Assembly (NCBI GenBank): GCA_012959805.1
Contig: DUCN01000011.1
Coordinates: forward strand, 100,959 to 164,958
Origin: Myxococcales bacterium
GTDB taxonomy: Bacteria > Myxococcota_A > UBA9160 > UBA4427
Reading direction: 5' to 3'
DNA length: 64,000 bases
Position numbers and translations under genes: made by a program. The notes under the pieces were generated by a model. It had not been told where the DNA came from. It worked only from the letters and a program-made list of their open reading frames with translations, and made no database searches. Positions 34,499-42,799 of this stretch are shown piece after piece. The first letter of the stretch is position 1; each line of letters begins with the position of its first letter.

Positions 34499-36164
34499 CT
34501 GCCGTCTTCGATTCACTCATGACGGTCGGGATCGAGTCTTTACGATCGGCGAACGCCCGGTCGTGATCGGACGCGCACCTGACTGCGAACTCCTGCTCCA
34601 GAATGAAAGCATCTCTCGCCAACATGCCCGCATAGCATACGACGATGAGGGCTGGATTCTCCGAGACCTCGGCAGCAAGAACGGTTCACGGGTCAATACG
34701 TTCCATGTCACCGACCAGCTTCTTCGACATGGTGACCGGATCGACCTTGGCACGATTCGCATGCATGTCGAAATCGGCCCCGAATCTGCGGCGACTCGCG
34801 CCCGAGTCGTATTCGATGAAAAGCCGTCGACACCCGCCCATACAGAAGTGCTCGAACTTCAAGGCCTAGACGATCTCCTGCAGGCGGCTGGAGACCTAAC
34901 AGGTCGCCCCCCGACCTTCGCCGACCGCGGCGATCTGTCGGGGCTCGGCTCCGAGAAACCGAACGGGCCCGAAAGCTCTGGCGAACTCTTGCGGCTCGTG
35001 AGCGAATCGGCAGAGAGCCTTCTTTCCTCGAACACGCTCGCAGAAACCCTCGACCGGATTCTCTCTCTCGTATTCGCGAATCTACCGGTGGAACGCGGCG
35101 TGATCTGCCTTTTCGACCCCTCATCGAATGCCATCGAACCAATGGCGATGCGAAACCGTGAAGGCGTTCCCGATTCGCCGATCACCATCAGCTCAAAGAT
35201 CGCTGGACTCGCCATCGATGAAAAGAAAGCCGTGCTGATCAAGGACACGGCTCTCGACGAGCGCTTCGGCGGTGCCGAAAGCGTGCTCATGATGAATATC
35301 CATTCCGCGATGTGCGCGCCACTGCTGCGCGATGGCAATGTCAGCGGTTACATCTACGTCGATCGACAATCGACCACCGACCCCTTCAACATGGCCCAGC
35401 TTCAAGCCCTCTCGATCCTGGCTCTTCTGGCCGCAATCGCCGTCGAACAAGCTGCTCTACGCGAAGACATCCGGCGTGAACAAGAGCGACGCATGCGACT
35501 CGCCCGATACAGCTCCCCCGCCGTCGTCGAAAAGATCCTCGAAGCTCCGGGCGCCGGCATGGGCGCGATGGTGGCGGATGAAAGCGAGGTCTCGATTCTC
35601 TTCGCCGATCTCACCGGATTTACGACCATGGCCGAACGACTCCCGGCGAGCGAAGTCATTTTGATCTTGAATCAAATATTCGAACGCCTAACAGGCGCAG
35701 TATTCGAGATGGAAGGCACCCTCGATAAATTTCGAGGTGACGGCATGATGGCCTTCTTCGGCGCCCCGCTCGCCATGCCCGATCATGCAGAAAGGTCCAT
35801 CGAAGCGGCCCTTCGAATGCAAGAAGCCCTCGGCGCCCTCAATTCGGCCCGCGACGGTGTACGCCCGATCCAAATGCGAATCGGAGTCAATTCCGGCAGC
35901 GTCGTCGTCGGCGACATCGGCTCCCCACAACGCAAGGACTACACGGTCATCGGCGACGTCGTCAACATTGCCAGCCGGCTCGAATCCTCCGTCGCCAAAC
36001 CGGGCGAAGTCGTCATCGGCGAAGCCACCTGGCTCCTCGCTAAGCACGCATTCGACTGCGAACGCCTCGAGGAAGTCCGCATCAAAGGCCGACAGAAAAC
36101 CGTCCAGCCCTACCGCGTGTGCGCCCGCCTGCATATTCCGATCGAAACGACGCGGGTGCTCTAA
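34476..36164 (+). CDS. FHA-GAF class III adenylate cyclase
   Basis: This is a soluble 562-residue signalling enzyme. Its FHA domain (about residues 8-100: IGRAPDCELL, SISRQHARI, GSKNG) binds phospho-threonine partners. A GAF domain (about 165-320) binds small ligands, a short helix follows, then the class III cyclase domain (from about 365). Metal-binding residues are Asp378 (FADLTGF) and Asp422 (FRGDG); Lys418 and KDYTVIGD are the adenine-selecting residues, so ATP is the likely substrate. All are present. The start is TTG at 34476 with GGGAG eight bases upstream. A phospho-signal relayed through FHA, perhaps opposed by the PP2C phosphatase at 22.9 kb, would be a natural input; the kinase is absent. 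Confidence 0.9.
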   Translation: MKSDDRIICRLRFTHDGRDRVFTIGERPVVIGRAPDCELLLQNESISRQHARIAYDDEGWILRDLGSKNGSRVNTFHVTDQLLRHGDRIDLGTIRMHVEIGPESAATRARVVFDEKPSTPAHTEVLELQGLDDLLQAAGDLTGRPPTFADRGDLSGLGSEKPNGPESSGELLRLVSESAESLLSSNTLAETLDRILSLVFANLPVERGVICLFDPSSNAIEPMAMRNREGVPDSPITISSKIAGLAIDEKKAVLIKDTALDERFGGAESVLMMNIHSAMCAPLLRDGNVSGYIYVDRQSTTDPFNMAQLQALSILALLAAIAVEQAALREDIRREQERRMRLARYSSPAVVEKILEAPGAGMGAMVADESEVSILFADLTGFTTMAERLPASEVILILNQIFERLTGAVFEMEGTLDKFRGDGMMAFFGAPLAMPDHAERSIEAALRMQEALGALNSARDGVRPIQMRIGVNSGSVVVGDIGSPQRKDYTVIGDVVNIASRLESSVAKPGEVVIGEATWLLAKHAFDCERLEEVRIKGRQKTVQPYRVCARLHIPIETTRVL

Positions 36165-36278
36165 GCATCCCGCGAGCACGTGCACCGCATCAGGTCGACG
36201 CGACCTCGGCGCGCCAAGTGCGTATAGTATGATGATCATTGCCCGTACCCCGAATCACCGACCGGAAAACTCAAAGTC

Positions 36279-37514
36279 ATGGCCATCGACAGCTCCAACC
36301 CGACCTCCGACTCCACCCCCACGAATGCCGAACTCGCTACCCGAGCATCTGAAGTCCTCGTCGGCAATTATGCGCCGCAGCCGATTGCGCTCGTTCGGGG
36401 CGAGGGGTGTTGGCTCTATGACGCGGAAGATCGTCGCTATCTCGATTTCATGGGGGGAATTGCGACGGCCGTACTCGGTCATGCGAACCCCAAACTGCGC
36501 GAGGCCCTTGAAAGCCAAGCGGCCAAGCTCTGGCATGTCTCGAATCTCTACACGACCGAGCCACAGATCGAATTGGCCGAGAGACTGACATCGAGTTCTT
36601 TTGCCGAGGCGATCTATTTCTGCAATTCCGGTGCGGAGGCGAACGAGGCCGCGCTGAAGCTCGCCCGCAAACACCATCGTGATCATGACGATGATCGATT
36701 CGAAATCATCGCCTTCGAGGGCGCCTTCCACGGTCGCACGCTGTTCACGGTCTCAGCGACGGGGACGCCCGCGTATTGGAAGGGCTTCGAACCCCTCGTC
36801 CCGGGGATCCATCACGCACCCTGGTGCGACGAAGAGGCCGTGCGGTCTTTGCTCTCCGAGAAAACCGCGGCCATCATCATCGAGCCAATGCAAGGCGAAG
36901 GCGGCCTGCGAACGCCGGAGCCCGGTTTTCTGCGAAGGCTCCGGGAACTGGCCGATGAGAACGGCTGCCTCCTGATCTTCGACGAAGTACAGGTGGGCAT
37001 GGGCCGAACCGGGACGCTCTTTGCGCATGAACAAGAGGATGTGATTCCCGACGTCATGACCCTCGCCAAGGCGCTTGGAGGCGGAATCCCCATTGGCGCA
37101 ATGTGTACGACGAGAGAGCTCTCCCGAGCACTCATGCCCGGCACCCACGCTTCGACATTTGGCGGAAACCCTTTGGCCTGTGCGGTTGCGAGTGTCGTTC
37201 TCGACGAACTTCTTGAAGGTGGAGTATTGGGCCACGCGAAATCGATGGGAGAGCGGCTCGGCGACGGGCTTGAGGCCATCGCGGCGGACGCTGGACCGGA
37301 TCAGATTCGCGGCGTCCGAGGTCGCGGACTACTTCGAGGCCTCGCGCTTCATGATTCGCCTAGCGCAGTCATCGAAGGCTGCCGGGGTCGAGGGCTTCTC
37401 GTTATCTCCGCAGGAGACAACGTTCTTCGTCTCGCACCGCCGCTGACGATTTCAGCCGACGAAATCGATCAGGGCCTGGCGCTTCTGCGAGAAGTGCTTA
37501 TCGAATCCAACTAA
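36279..37514 (+). CDS. argD: Acetylornithine/succinyldiaminopimelate aminotransferase
   Basis: This PLP enzyme transaminates N-acetylglutamate semialdehyde with glutamate in arginine synthesis, and often also acts in the lysine pathway. The 411-residue protein has the fold-type I signatures FCNSGAEANEAALKLARK, FEGAFHGRT, IIIEPMQGEGG, FDEVQVGMGRTG, and the PLP-binding Lys in TLAKALGGGIPIGA. The C-terminal half contains FGGNPLACAVA. Length and motifs fit the acetylornithine branch, although related omega-amino acid transaminases cannot be excluded. It starts with ATG at 36279 with no strong ribosome binding site. It is convergent with the permease gene. No other arg genes are adjacent. Confidence 0.88.
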   Translation: MAIDSSNPTSDSTPTNAELATRASEVLVGNYAPQPIALVRGEGCWLYDAEDRRYLDFMGGIATAVLGHANPKLREALESQAAKLWHVSNLYTTEPQIELAERLTSSSFAEAIYFCNSGAEANEAALKLARKHHRDHDDDRFEIIAFEGAFHGRTLFTVSATGTPAYWKGFEPLVPGIHHAPWCDEEAVRSLLSEKTAAIIIEPMQGEGGLRTPEPGFLRRLRELADENGCLLIFDEVQVGMGRTGTLFAHEQEDVIPDVMTLAKALGGGIPIGAMCTTRELSRALMPGTHASTFGGNPLACAVASVVLDELLEGGVLGHAKSMGERLGDGLEAIAADAGPDQIRGVRGRGLLRGLALHDSPSAVIEGCRGRGLLVISAGDNVLRLAPPLTISADEIDQGLALLREVLIESN

Positions 37515-37538
37515 CATCACAATGAATTCGACATTGCG

Positions 37539-38831
37539 CTAAACCGACGCTGACCGTCGACGAGTACCGATATAGTAGACGACGGCGCCGATCGCGAGAG
37601 TCACGACCCCGGCCGCGGCCTGGGTCGGTTGTCGCTGAACCATGAAGCCGGCGCTCCCAAGAGTCGTCACGATGAAGATTCCGGGCACCCAGGGAAATCC
37701 TGGCACCCCGGGACCGCCATCCTGTTCCCGCATTGATTTCATGAAGAGACACGAAACCGTTGCCGCTGCGGAAAGCCCCAGCAAAAAACCCACGTAGAGC
37801 AACAAGTCACGCAGCTCGCTCATAAAGAAGGCCACGAGAGAAAGGCTCACCTGAAGTGCAACCGCGCGATGTGGCGCATCGCGTCCAGCAGCCAGGCTTC
37901 GGGGCAGAACCCCGTCCTCGGCCATCTGCGCGTAGACTCGCGGACCGATCATGACCATGGCCGAGATCGAAGTCAGCAAACCCAGAGCGACGACACCAGA
38001 CAGGGCCGCCCGAGCCACCGGTCCACCCAGGGCTTCCGCCGCGACCGCACCGATTTCGGCCTTTCCCGCCAGCTCCGAAATCGGGGCCGAAAAGAGAAAT
38101 ACCGCGTTCAACGCAACATAGATGAGAGTCACACCCAGCGTCGCGAGCACCAGTGCCCGAGGCAGGGTCCGCGCCGGATCATCCAGCTCCCCCGCCACGT
38201 AGACCGCCGCGTTCCACCCCGAATAGGCGAACGAGATCCACACAAGTGTCACAGCGAATGCGGAAATCGAGACATCCCCGGTCGACATCGGAATGCTCGC
38301 AATCGATTCCCCTCGACCTAACACCATTGCACCGATCACGATGAATGCAAGGATCGCGATGAGCTTTGCAGCGACCGCAATATCCTGCAGTCGAAGGCCG
38401 GGGGCACGGGCGATGCCGTGGGTAAGCCCGGCCAGAATGATGGCACCCGCGCCAAGAACGCCACTGGGCAACTCAAATCCGAACGAACCCCGCGTATACG
38501 CCTCGAGGCTATGAGCGGCCACCGCGATGGGCGCTGTAAATCCCGCCAAGAGCGAGACCCAGCCGGCAAGAAATCCAACCAGGGGATGAACCGTCCGCGA
38601 GAGGAATAGATACTCGCCTCCGTTGCCCGGAATCTGCTTGGCCAACCCCGCATAAGAAAGCGCGCCACAAAGCGCGAGCACGCCACCGACAACCCAAGCG
38701 ATCAGAACCGGAATCGGGCTTCCGAGATCTGCCAGCGCGAAACCCGAAGTCGTAAAGACGCCAGCGCCAATCATGTTGGCGGCAACGAGTGCGCTCGCAC
38801 TCCCCATCCCAATTCCTCGAACCATGCTCAT
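37539..38831 (-). CDS. APC family amino acid permease
   Basis: The product is a 430-residue inner-membrane protein with about 12 hydrophobic segments. The first segment holds NMIGAGVFTTSGF, the glycine-rich substrate loop of APC-type amino acid/polyamine/organocation transporters; a second conserved stretch is KQIPGNGGEYLFL. The substrate is unknown. Its ATG lies in ATGA with the stop of the upstream TetR gene, so the two are translated together. A frameshifted methyltransferase heads the same set. It probably takes up or exports an amino acid or amine sensed by the TetR protein. Confidence 0.88.
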   Translation of the reverse strand: MSMVRGIGMGSASALVAANMIGAGVFTTSGFALADLGSPIPVLIAWVVGGVLALCGALSYAGLAKQIPGNGGEYLFLSRTVHPLVGFLAGWVSLLAGFTAPIAVAAHSLEAYTRGSFGFELPSGVLGAGAIILAGLTHGIARAPGLRLQDIAVAAKLIAILAFIVIGAMVLGRGESIASIPMSTGDVSISAFAVTLVWISFAYSGWNAAVYVAGELDDPARTLPRALVLATLGVTLIYVALNAVFLFSAPISELAGKAEIGAVAAEALGGPVARAALSGVVALGLLTSISAMVMIGPRVYAQMAEDGVLPRSLAAGRDAPHRAVALQVSLSLVAFFMSELRDLLLYVGFLLGLSAAATVSCLFMKSMREQDGGPGVPGFPWVPGIFIVTTLGSAGFMVQRQPTQAAAGVVTLAIGAVVYYIGTRRRSASV

Positions 38832-39415
38832 GCCAAAAAGCCTTGTGCCAGAAAATCGATCGTATGCTCGCGCGCTCGGGACAAATCAATCGTAACCGGC
38901 AATCGATCCCAATGAATGTGCACGGCCCAGGTGGCCACAGTCTCGATGAGTAGCCGGGCCGGGAACTGAATATCCTCAATCGGCCTGAATTGGCCACTAC
39001 GTGACCGTGCTTCCAGATATCGCGCAATCACGAGACGAGATTGCTCACGACCTGCCGTCTGCCAGAGGTCACGAATCTCGGGATGATCGACACAGCGATC
39101 GAGAAGCTTGATCCCGTGTCGATTCGCATGCATCAGATCGAAGAATTCGCCGGCCACTTCGCGAAATTTTGCGGCCGAATCCTCCACGCGCGCCACTTCG
39201 GGAAGTGAGATCGGCCCGATCTGGTCGCCATGAATCAGACAAAGCGCCAGCAAGGCATCCTTGCTTTCGACATATCCGTAGAGCGTTCCCTTCGCGACAC
39301 CGACCTCTCGGGCCACATCCGACAGTTGGGTCTGCCGATATCCGGTCGCAATGAAAACTTCGGTCGCTGCACGAACGAGTTGGTCGAAACGATTTTTGGG
39401 AATCCGCCTCGCCAT
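38828..39415 (-). CDS. TetR family transcriptional regulator
   Basis: The product is a 195-residue regulator with the DNA-binding domain at residues 8-55: LVRAATEVFIATGYRQTQL and the helix-turn-helix AREVGVAKGTLYGYVESKDAL. The helical C-terminal domain binds an unknown ligand. ATG at 39415 overlaps the TGA of the upstream broken methyltransferase by one base, and its own TGA overlaps the permease ATG. This chain of overlaps suggests one operon. A palindrome at 40052-40070, upstream of the operon, could be its autoregulatory site. Confidence 0.88.
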   Translation of the reverse strand: MARRIPKNRFDQLVRAATEVFIATGYRQTQLSDVAREVGVAKGTLYGYVESKDALLALCLIHGDQIGPISLPEVARVEDSAAKFREVAGEFFDLMHANRHGIKLLDRCVDHPEIRDLWQTAGREQSRLVIARYLEARSRSGQFRPIEDIQFPARLLIETVATWAVHIHWDRLPVTIDLSRAREHTIDFLAQGFLA

Positions 39416-40042
39416 CAAGAATCGGTTTCGTATTCCACGGCGACCAAGACTTCCGAAGGGACTCTACGAAGCTCCGCGGATGCTGCGGGAGCAAAGATCT
39501 GGAAGCTCTGAACCGGTAGGAAGTCGAATTCCGCAGATTTTTCGTAACCGGCGCCCGCCATCTCCTCGACGACCAGCGCCGGGTCGACCCAATGCCCACC
39601 CGCCTGGAACCCCGAAATGGTGCCCCTGCGCCCGGGCGATCGTCCAAGTGCGCGATTCGTCCTCCGTTACGCAGGACCCCGAGCAGCCGAGCAAAGTAGT
39701 CAACGCGCCCCGCGATATGGTGGTAGGTCAAGACTGTCACGGCGAGATAGACGGAAGCGGCGGCAAATTGGGATCGTCGTAGGTGCCCAAGATGACTTCG
39801 ACGTTATGCAGGTCTTCCTTGTCAACAAACGCTGCGAGATCTGCCACCAGTTCCGCCTCGACCTCCACAGCATAGACTCGACCTCTGTCCCCCACGGCTT
39901 CCGAAAGCCAGGGGAGCCAGTATCCGCTGCCGGATCCAATCTCGACAATATGGTCGCCCTTCGAGATCGAGAGTACAGCGATGACCTTGTCCTCTTTTTG
40001 TGCCGTCCTCGGCCACACCGATTTGGCCAACCGATTTCGTTT
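39415..40042 (-). pseudogene. Frameshifted SAM-dependent methyltransferase
   Basis: Three consecutive pieces in different frames make one methyltransferase. The first has motif I IVEIGSGSGYWLPWLSEA, EVEAELVADLAAFVDKED and VEVILGTYDDPNLPP; the second, after about one lost base near 39753, gives VTVLTYHHIAGRVDYFAR and LRNGGRIAHLDDRPG; the third, after another shift near 39615, gives GHWVDPALVVEEMAGAGY, FDFLPVQSFQIFAP and ends at TGA 39415-39417. The reconstructed protein of about 205 residues would be a small class I methyltransferase. Two independent frameshifts argue against a simple error. Its stop overlaps the TetR ATG, so the gene was coupled to the TetR-permease pair when functional. Confidence 0.8.
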
Positions 40043-40051
40043 CGCATTTAA

Positions 40052-40070
40052 TAACTGGCCTAGTCAGTCA
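40052..40070. promoter_or_regulatory. Candidate TetR operator
   Basis: The imperfect palindrome TAACTGGCCTAGTCAGTCA lies just upstream of the broken methyltransferase, between a TTGAT-like -35 and a TATTAA -10 read on the minus strand. TetR repressors often bind ACTGACTAGTCAGT-like sites in this position. Inference from sequence and context only. Confidence 0.35.
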
Positions 40071-40191
40071 TCAAAAGAGGGGAATTGATGCTTTTCGAAA
40101 CTCGCGATGCGCTTTGACTCCATGAGCGTGCGGGAAAAACGATTTGGTGATCTATTTCAGATAGATACTTGAATCCGAGAAGCCTAAAGAA

Positions 40192-40989
40192 TCATTGGCC
40201 CTTCCACTGCGGTGGGCGCTTTTCGGCGAAGGCCAAGGGGCCTTCGACGAAATCTTCACTCTTGAACAACTCTCGAATGGCCGGATAGTGCTCGGCCATC
40301 GCGTCTTCGATCAGACCGTGCTTCAGACCAGCCAGGGCGGCCTGCTTCGTCGCGCGTACCGAGAGCGGCGCACATTCCACAATCTGATCCGCCCAGCGCC
40401 GTGCCGCAGCCATCAAGTCATCGGGCGCCGTGACCTCGTTGACGAAGCCCAGGCGCTCGCCCTCCTCCGCGCCAACACGACGGCCCGTCAGCATCATGCC
40501 CATCGCTCGCTTTAGTCCGATCACTCTCGGCAAGCGATGAATGCCACCGGCGAGCGCGGCCAATCCGACCCTCGGTTCCGGAAGCGCAAAGATCGCCTTG
40601 TCCGAGGCGATGATCAGATCGCAAGCCAGCGCGATCTCGAAGCCGCCGCCCATGGCGACGCCGTTGACCGCTGCAATGATCGGCTTCAAGCAGTCGTAGC
40701 GCGCTGTCAATCCAGCGAAGCCTGTTTCAGGACCGGTATTGAGTTCGCCACCGGCTTCCTGCGCCTGATATTTGAGATCGTTGCCCGCTGAAAATGCGCG
40801 ATCCCCGGCACCCGTAATGATGGCGACCCAGAGATCCGGATTCGAGTCGAACTCGTCGAAGACCGTCGCCAGCTCGGCGTTTGCTTTCCAATGCAGCGCG
40901 TTCATTCGCTCTGGACGATTGATCGTCACCGTGAAAATTTGCCCATCGATTTGGGTCGTACAAAATTCAAGAGTCGTGACTTCGCTCAT
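40192..40989 (-). CDS. Enoyl-CoA hydratase/isomerase family protein
   Basis: The product is a 265-residue crotonase-fold enzyme that hydrates or isomerises acyl-CoA substrates in the cytoplasm. It has the oxyanion-hole motifs FSAGNDLKY and NGVAMGGGFEIALACD, and the catalytic-loop ALPEPRVGLAALAGG with its Glu. Start ATG at 40989 has GGAGG seven bases upstream, which overrides an upstream in-frame start. It fits with the acyl-CoA dehydrogenase, dienoyl-CoA reductase and ETF-QO in the window, but crotonase substrates vary widely so the exact reaction is open. It follows aroG on the same strand after 55 bases. Confidence 0.85.
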   Translation of the reverse strand: MSEVTTLEFCTTQIDGQIFTVTINRPERMNALHWKANAELATVFDEFDSNPDLWVAIITGAGDRAFSAGNDLKYQAQEAGGELNTGPETGFAGLTARYDCLKPIIAAVNGVAMGGGFEIALACDLIIASDKAIFALPEPRVGLAALAGGIHRLPRVIGLKRAMGMMLTGRRVGAEEGERLGFVNEVTAPDDLMAAARRWADQIVECAPLSVRATKQAALAGLKHGLIEDAMAEHYPAIRELFKSEDFVEGPLAFAEKRPPQWKGQ

Positions 40990-41044
40990 CGGCTTTCCTC
41001 CATTCGAGTGAGATGCGTGCGGACGACCAAAGGGCGGTTGACGC

Positions 41045-42112
41045 CTAACGTCCTCGACGCTTTCGAACCGCTTCTGCCAACACTGCAAAAAGCGGATCGG
41101 TCTGTTCCCAGCTCATGCATTTATCCGTGATGCTCTGACCGTAGACTAGGCCCTCGCGACCCTGAGACTGCGAATGCTTCTGATTCCCGTCCTTGAGGAA
41201 GCTCTCCATCATCAGTCCAAAGATCGATCGATTTCCATTCGCGATCTGCTCGGCGAGGGATCGCGCCACTGCGGGCTGCTTTTCGTGATCTTTGCCGCTA
41301 TTGGCGTGGCTGCAGTCGACCATGATGCGGGGAAGTAGCTTGGCCGCCGAAAGCTGTTCTTCCACACGACGAATCGATTCCACATCAAAGTTGGGACCAC
41401 TCGATCCCCCGCGCAGGATGACGTGGCAATGCGGATTACCCTTGGTGGCCACAATGCCAGCGACGCCGTGTTTCGTGACCGAGAGAAAATGATGCTCACC
41501 CGCAGCGGCACCGATTCCATCGATCGCCATCTGAACCGTTCCAAAGGTCCCGTTCTTGAAACCAACGGGCATGGAGAGTCCCGACGCCAGCTCTCGATGA
41601 ACCTGGCTCTCGGTCGTTCGAGCGCCGATGGCGCCCCAACTAATCAAATCCGCGTAGAATTGCGGCGTAATCGGGTCGAGAAATTCAGAGCCCGTCGGCA
41701 GGCCAAGATCCGTCACATCGCGCAGGAATCCGCGCGCCATGTAGAGACCTTCGCGAATCGAGAAGCTGCCATCGAGACGAGGGTCGTTGATCAGCCCCTT
41801 CCAGCCGACTGTCGTGCGCGGTTTCTCGAAGTAGACGCGCATGACGATGCAGAGATCGTCTCGATAGCGCTCGCGAATGAGCGCCAGTCCTCGGGCATAT
41901 TCGAGCCCAGCTTCCGGATCATGAATGGAGCACGGACCAACGACCACCACGAGGCGATCATCGTCACCTTCAAGAACCTTCTCGATCTCGATGCGCCCGC
42001 CGGCCACGACGTCACTCTGCCCCTCGCTGACCGGCAAGTCCTCGATCAGGATTCCAGGCGCCATCAGCGGCCGGATATTTTGAATCCGAACATCATCGAT
42101 CTCGTGAGTCAT
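41045..42112 (-). CDS. aroG: 3-deoxy-7-phosphoheptulonate synthase, class I
   Basis: DAHP synthase condenses phosphoenolpyruvate and erythrose 4-phosphate, the first step of the shikimate pathway. The 355-residue length and motifs fit the E. coli AroG/AroF/AroH type: GPCSIHDP, MRVYFEKPRTTVGWKGL, NDPRLDGSF, GFKNGTFGT and MVDCSHANSGKDHEKQP. ATG at 42112 has GAGG eight bases upstream; two upstream in-frame ATGs at 42136 and 42154 are less likely. Feedback-binding residues cannot be assigned by eye. It probably shares a transcript with the enoyl-CoA hydratase, which starts 55 bases downstream. Confidence 0.94.
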   Translation of the reverse strand: MTHEIDDVRIQNIRPLMAPGILIEDLPVSEGQSDVVAGGRIEIEKVLEGDDDRLVVVVGPCSIHDPEAGLEYARGLALIRERYRDDLCIVMRVYFEKPRTTVGWKGLINDPRLDGSFSIREGLYMARGFLRDVTDLGLPTGSEFLDPITPQFYADLISWGAIGARTTESQVHRELASGLSMPVGFKNGTFGTVQMAIDGIGAAAGEHHFLSVTKHGVAGIVATKGNPHCHVILRGGSSGPNFDVESIRRVEEQLSAAKLLPRIMVDCSHANSGKDHEKQPAVARSLAEQIANGNRSIFGLMMESFLKDGNQKHSQSQGREGLVYGQSITDKCMSWEQTDPLFAVLAEAVRKRRGR

Positions 42113-42245
42113 CGAGCCAACCTCGCCCCTCGTCATGCCAGCGGCATCGGCCAATCTCGTCGGCCAGGAGGCAGTTGTATAACGATGCTGGGCGGGGCAG
42201 ACAACCCCAAGCGATGGGCTAAGCCCGTGAGTTCACGGGATTTTA

Positions 42246-42509
42246 TCAGCCGCCGCTCGCCTCCTCAGCAGCCCAATACGCCGACCAGGTATTCAGCGCA
42301 TGAAGCAAAAAGCCCGGCACGAGAATCGCCCAATACGCAAACGTGGTTGCCACAAACCAGATCGCGCCCGCCGCCAGCCGCCCCGCATCAACATGGCCCA
42401 ATCCGGGCAGCAGAACCGCCAGCACCGCAGAGATTCCACCGCTCGGCATTCGGCGGACCCGAACCTCACCCATCGCCTCTTGAAACTCGAATTCATCGTT
42501 CATTGACAT
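42246..42509 (-). CDS. Small membrane protein, two segments
   Basis: The product is 87 residues. ATG at 42509 has GAGGAG five bases upstream. After an acidic N-terminus two hydrophobic segments follow, ISAVLAVLLPGLGHVDAG and IWFVATTFAYWAILVPGFLL, with the GLGH element between them. The pattern resembles TM2-domain or DUF-type small membrane proteins that expose a glycine-rich turn; I do not assign it. It lies 133 bases upstream of aroG on the same strand. Confidence 0.7.
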   Translation of the reverse strand: MSMNDEFEFQEAMGEVRVRRMPSGGISAVLAVLLPGLGHVDAGRLAAGAIWFVATTFAYWAILVPGFLLHALNTWSAYWAAEEASGG

Positions 42510-42799
42510 GTATTCTCCTCGTGACCGCTGAGCGATCCAGCGTGAGAGGCCCCCCTCTCGAGATCTTCCATCGGCCAGTTCGCTCACCTTGGTCAGCATT
42601 CACATACGCAACTCCCCTGCCGAATCTCAAAGCCGTAGACTCGTCCTGATTGCGTCTCCCATGGAAAAGTGTCGCGGGAAGGCGACAGACAAAGTCCGGC
42701 TGCATCGAATTCCCTGCACTGACATCGGCGATCGTCCCATGGCGGACGCCACCCTCTCACCTTGCCATTCGCGGGTACGGATACCCAAAGGACGTGCAG

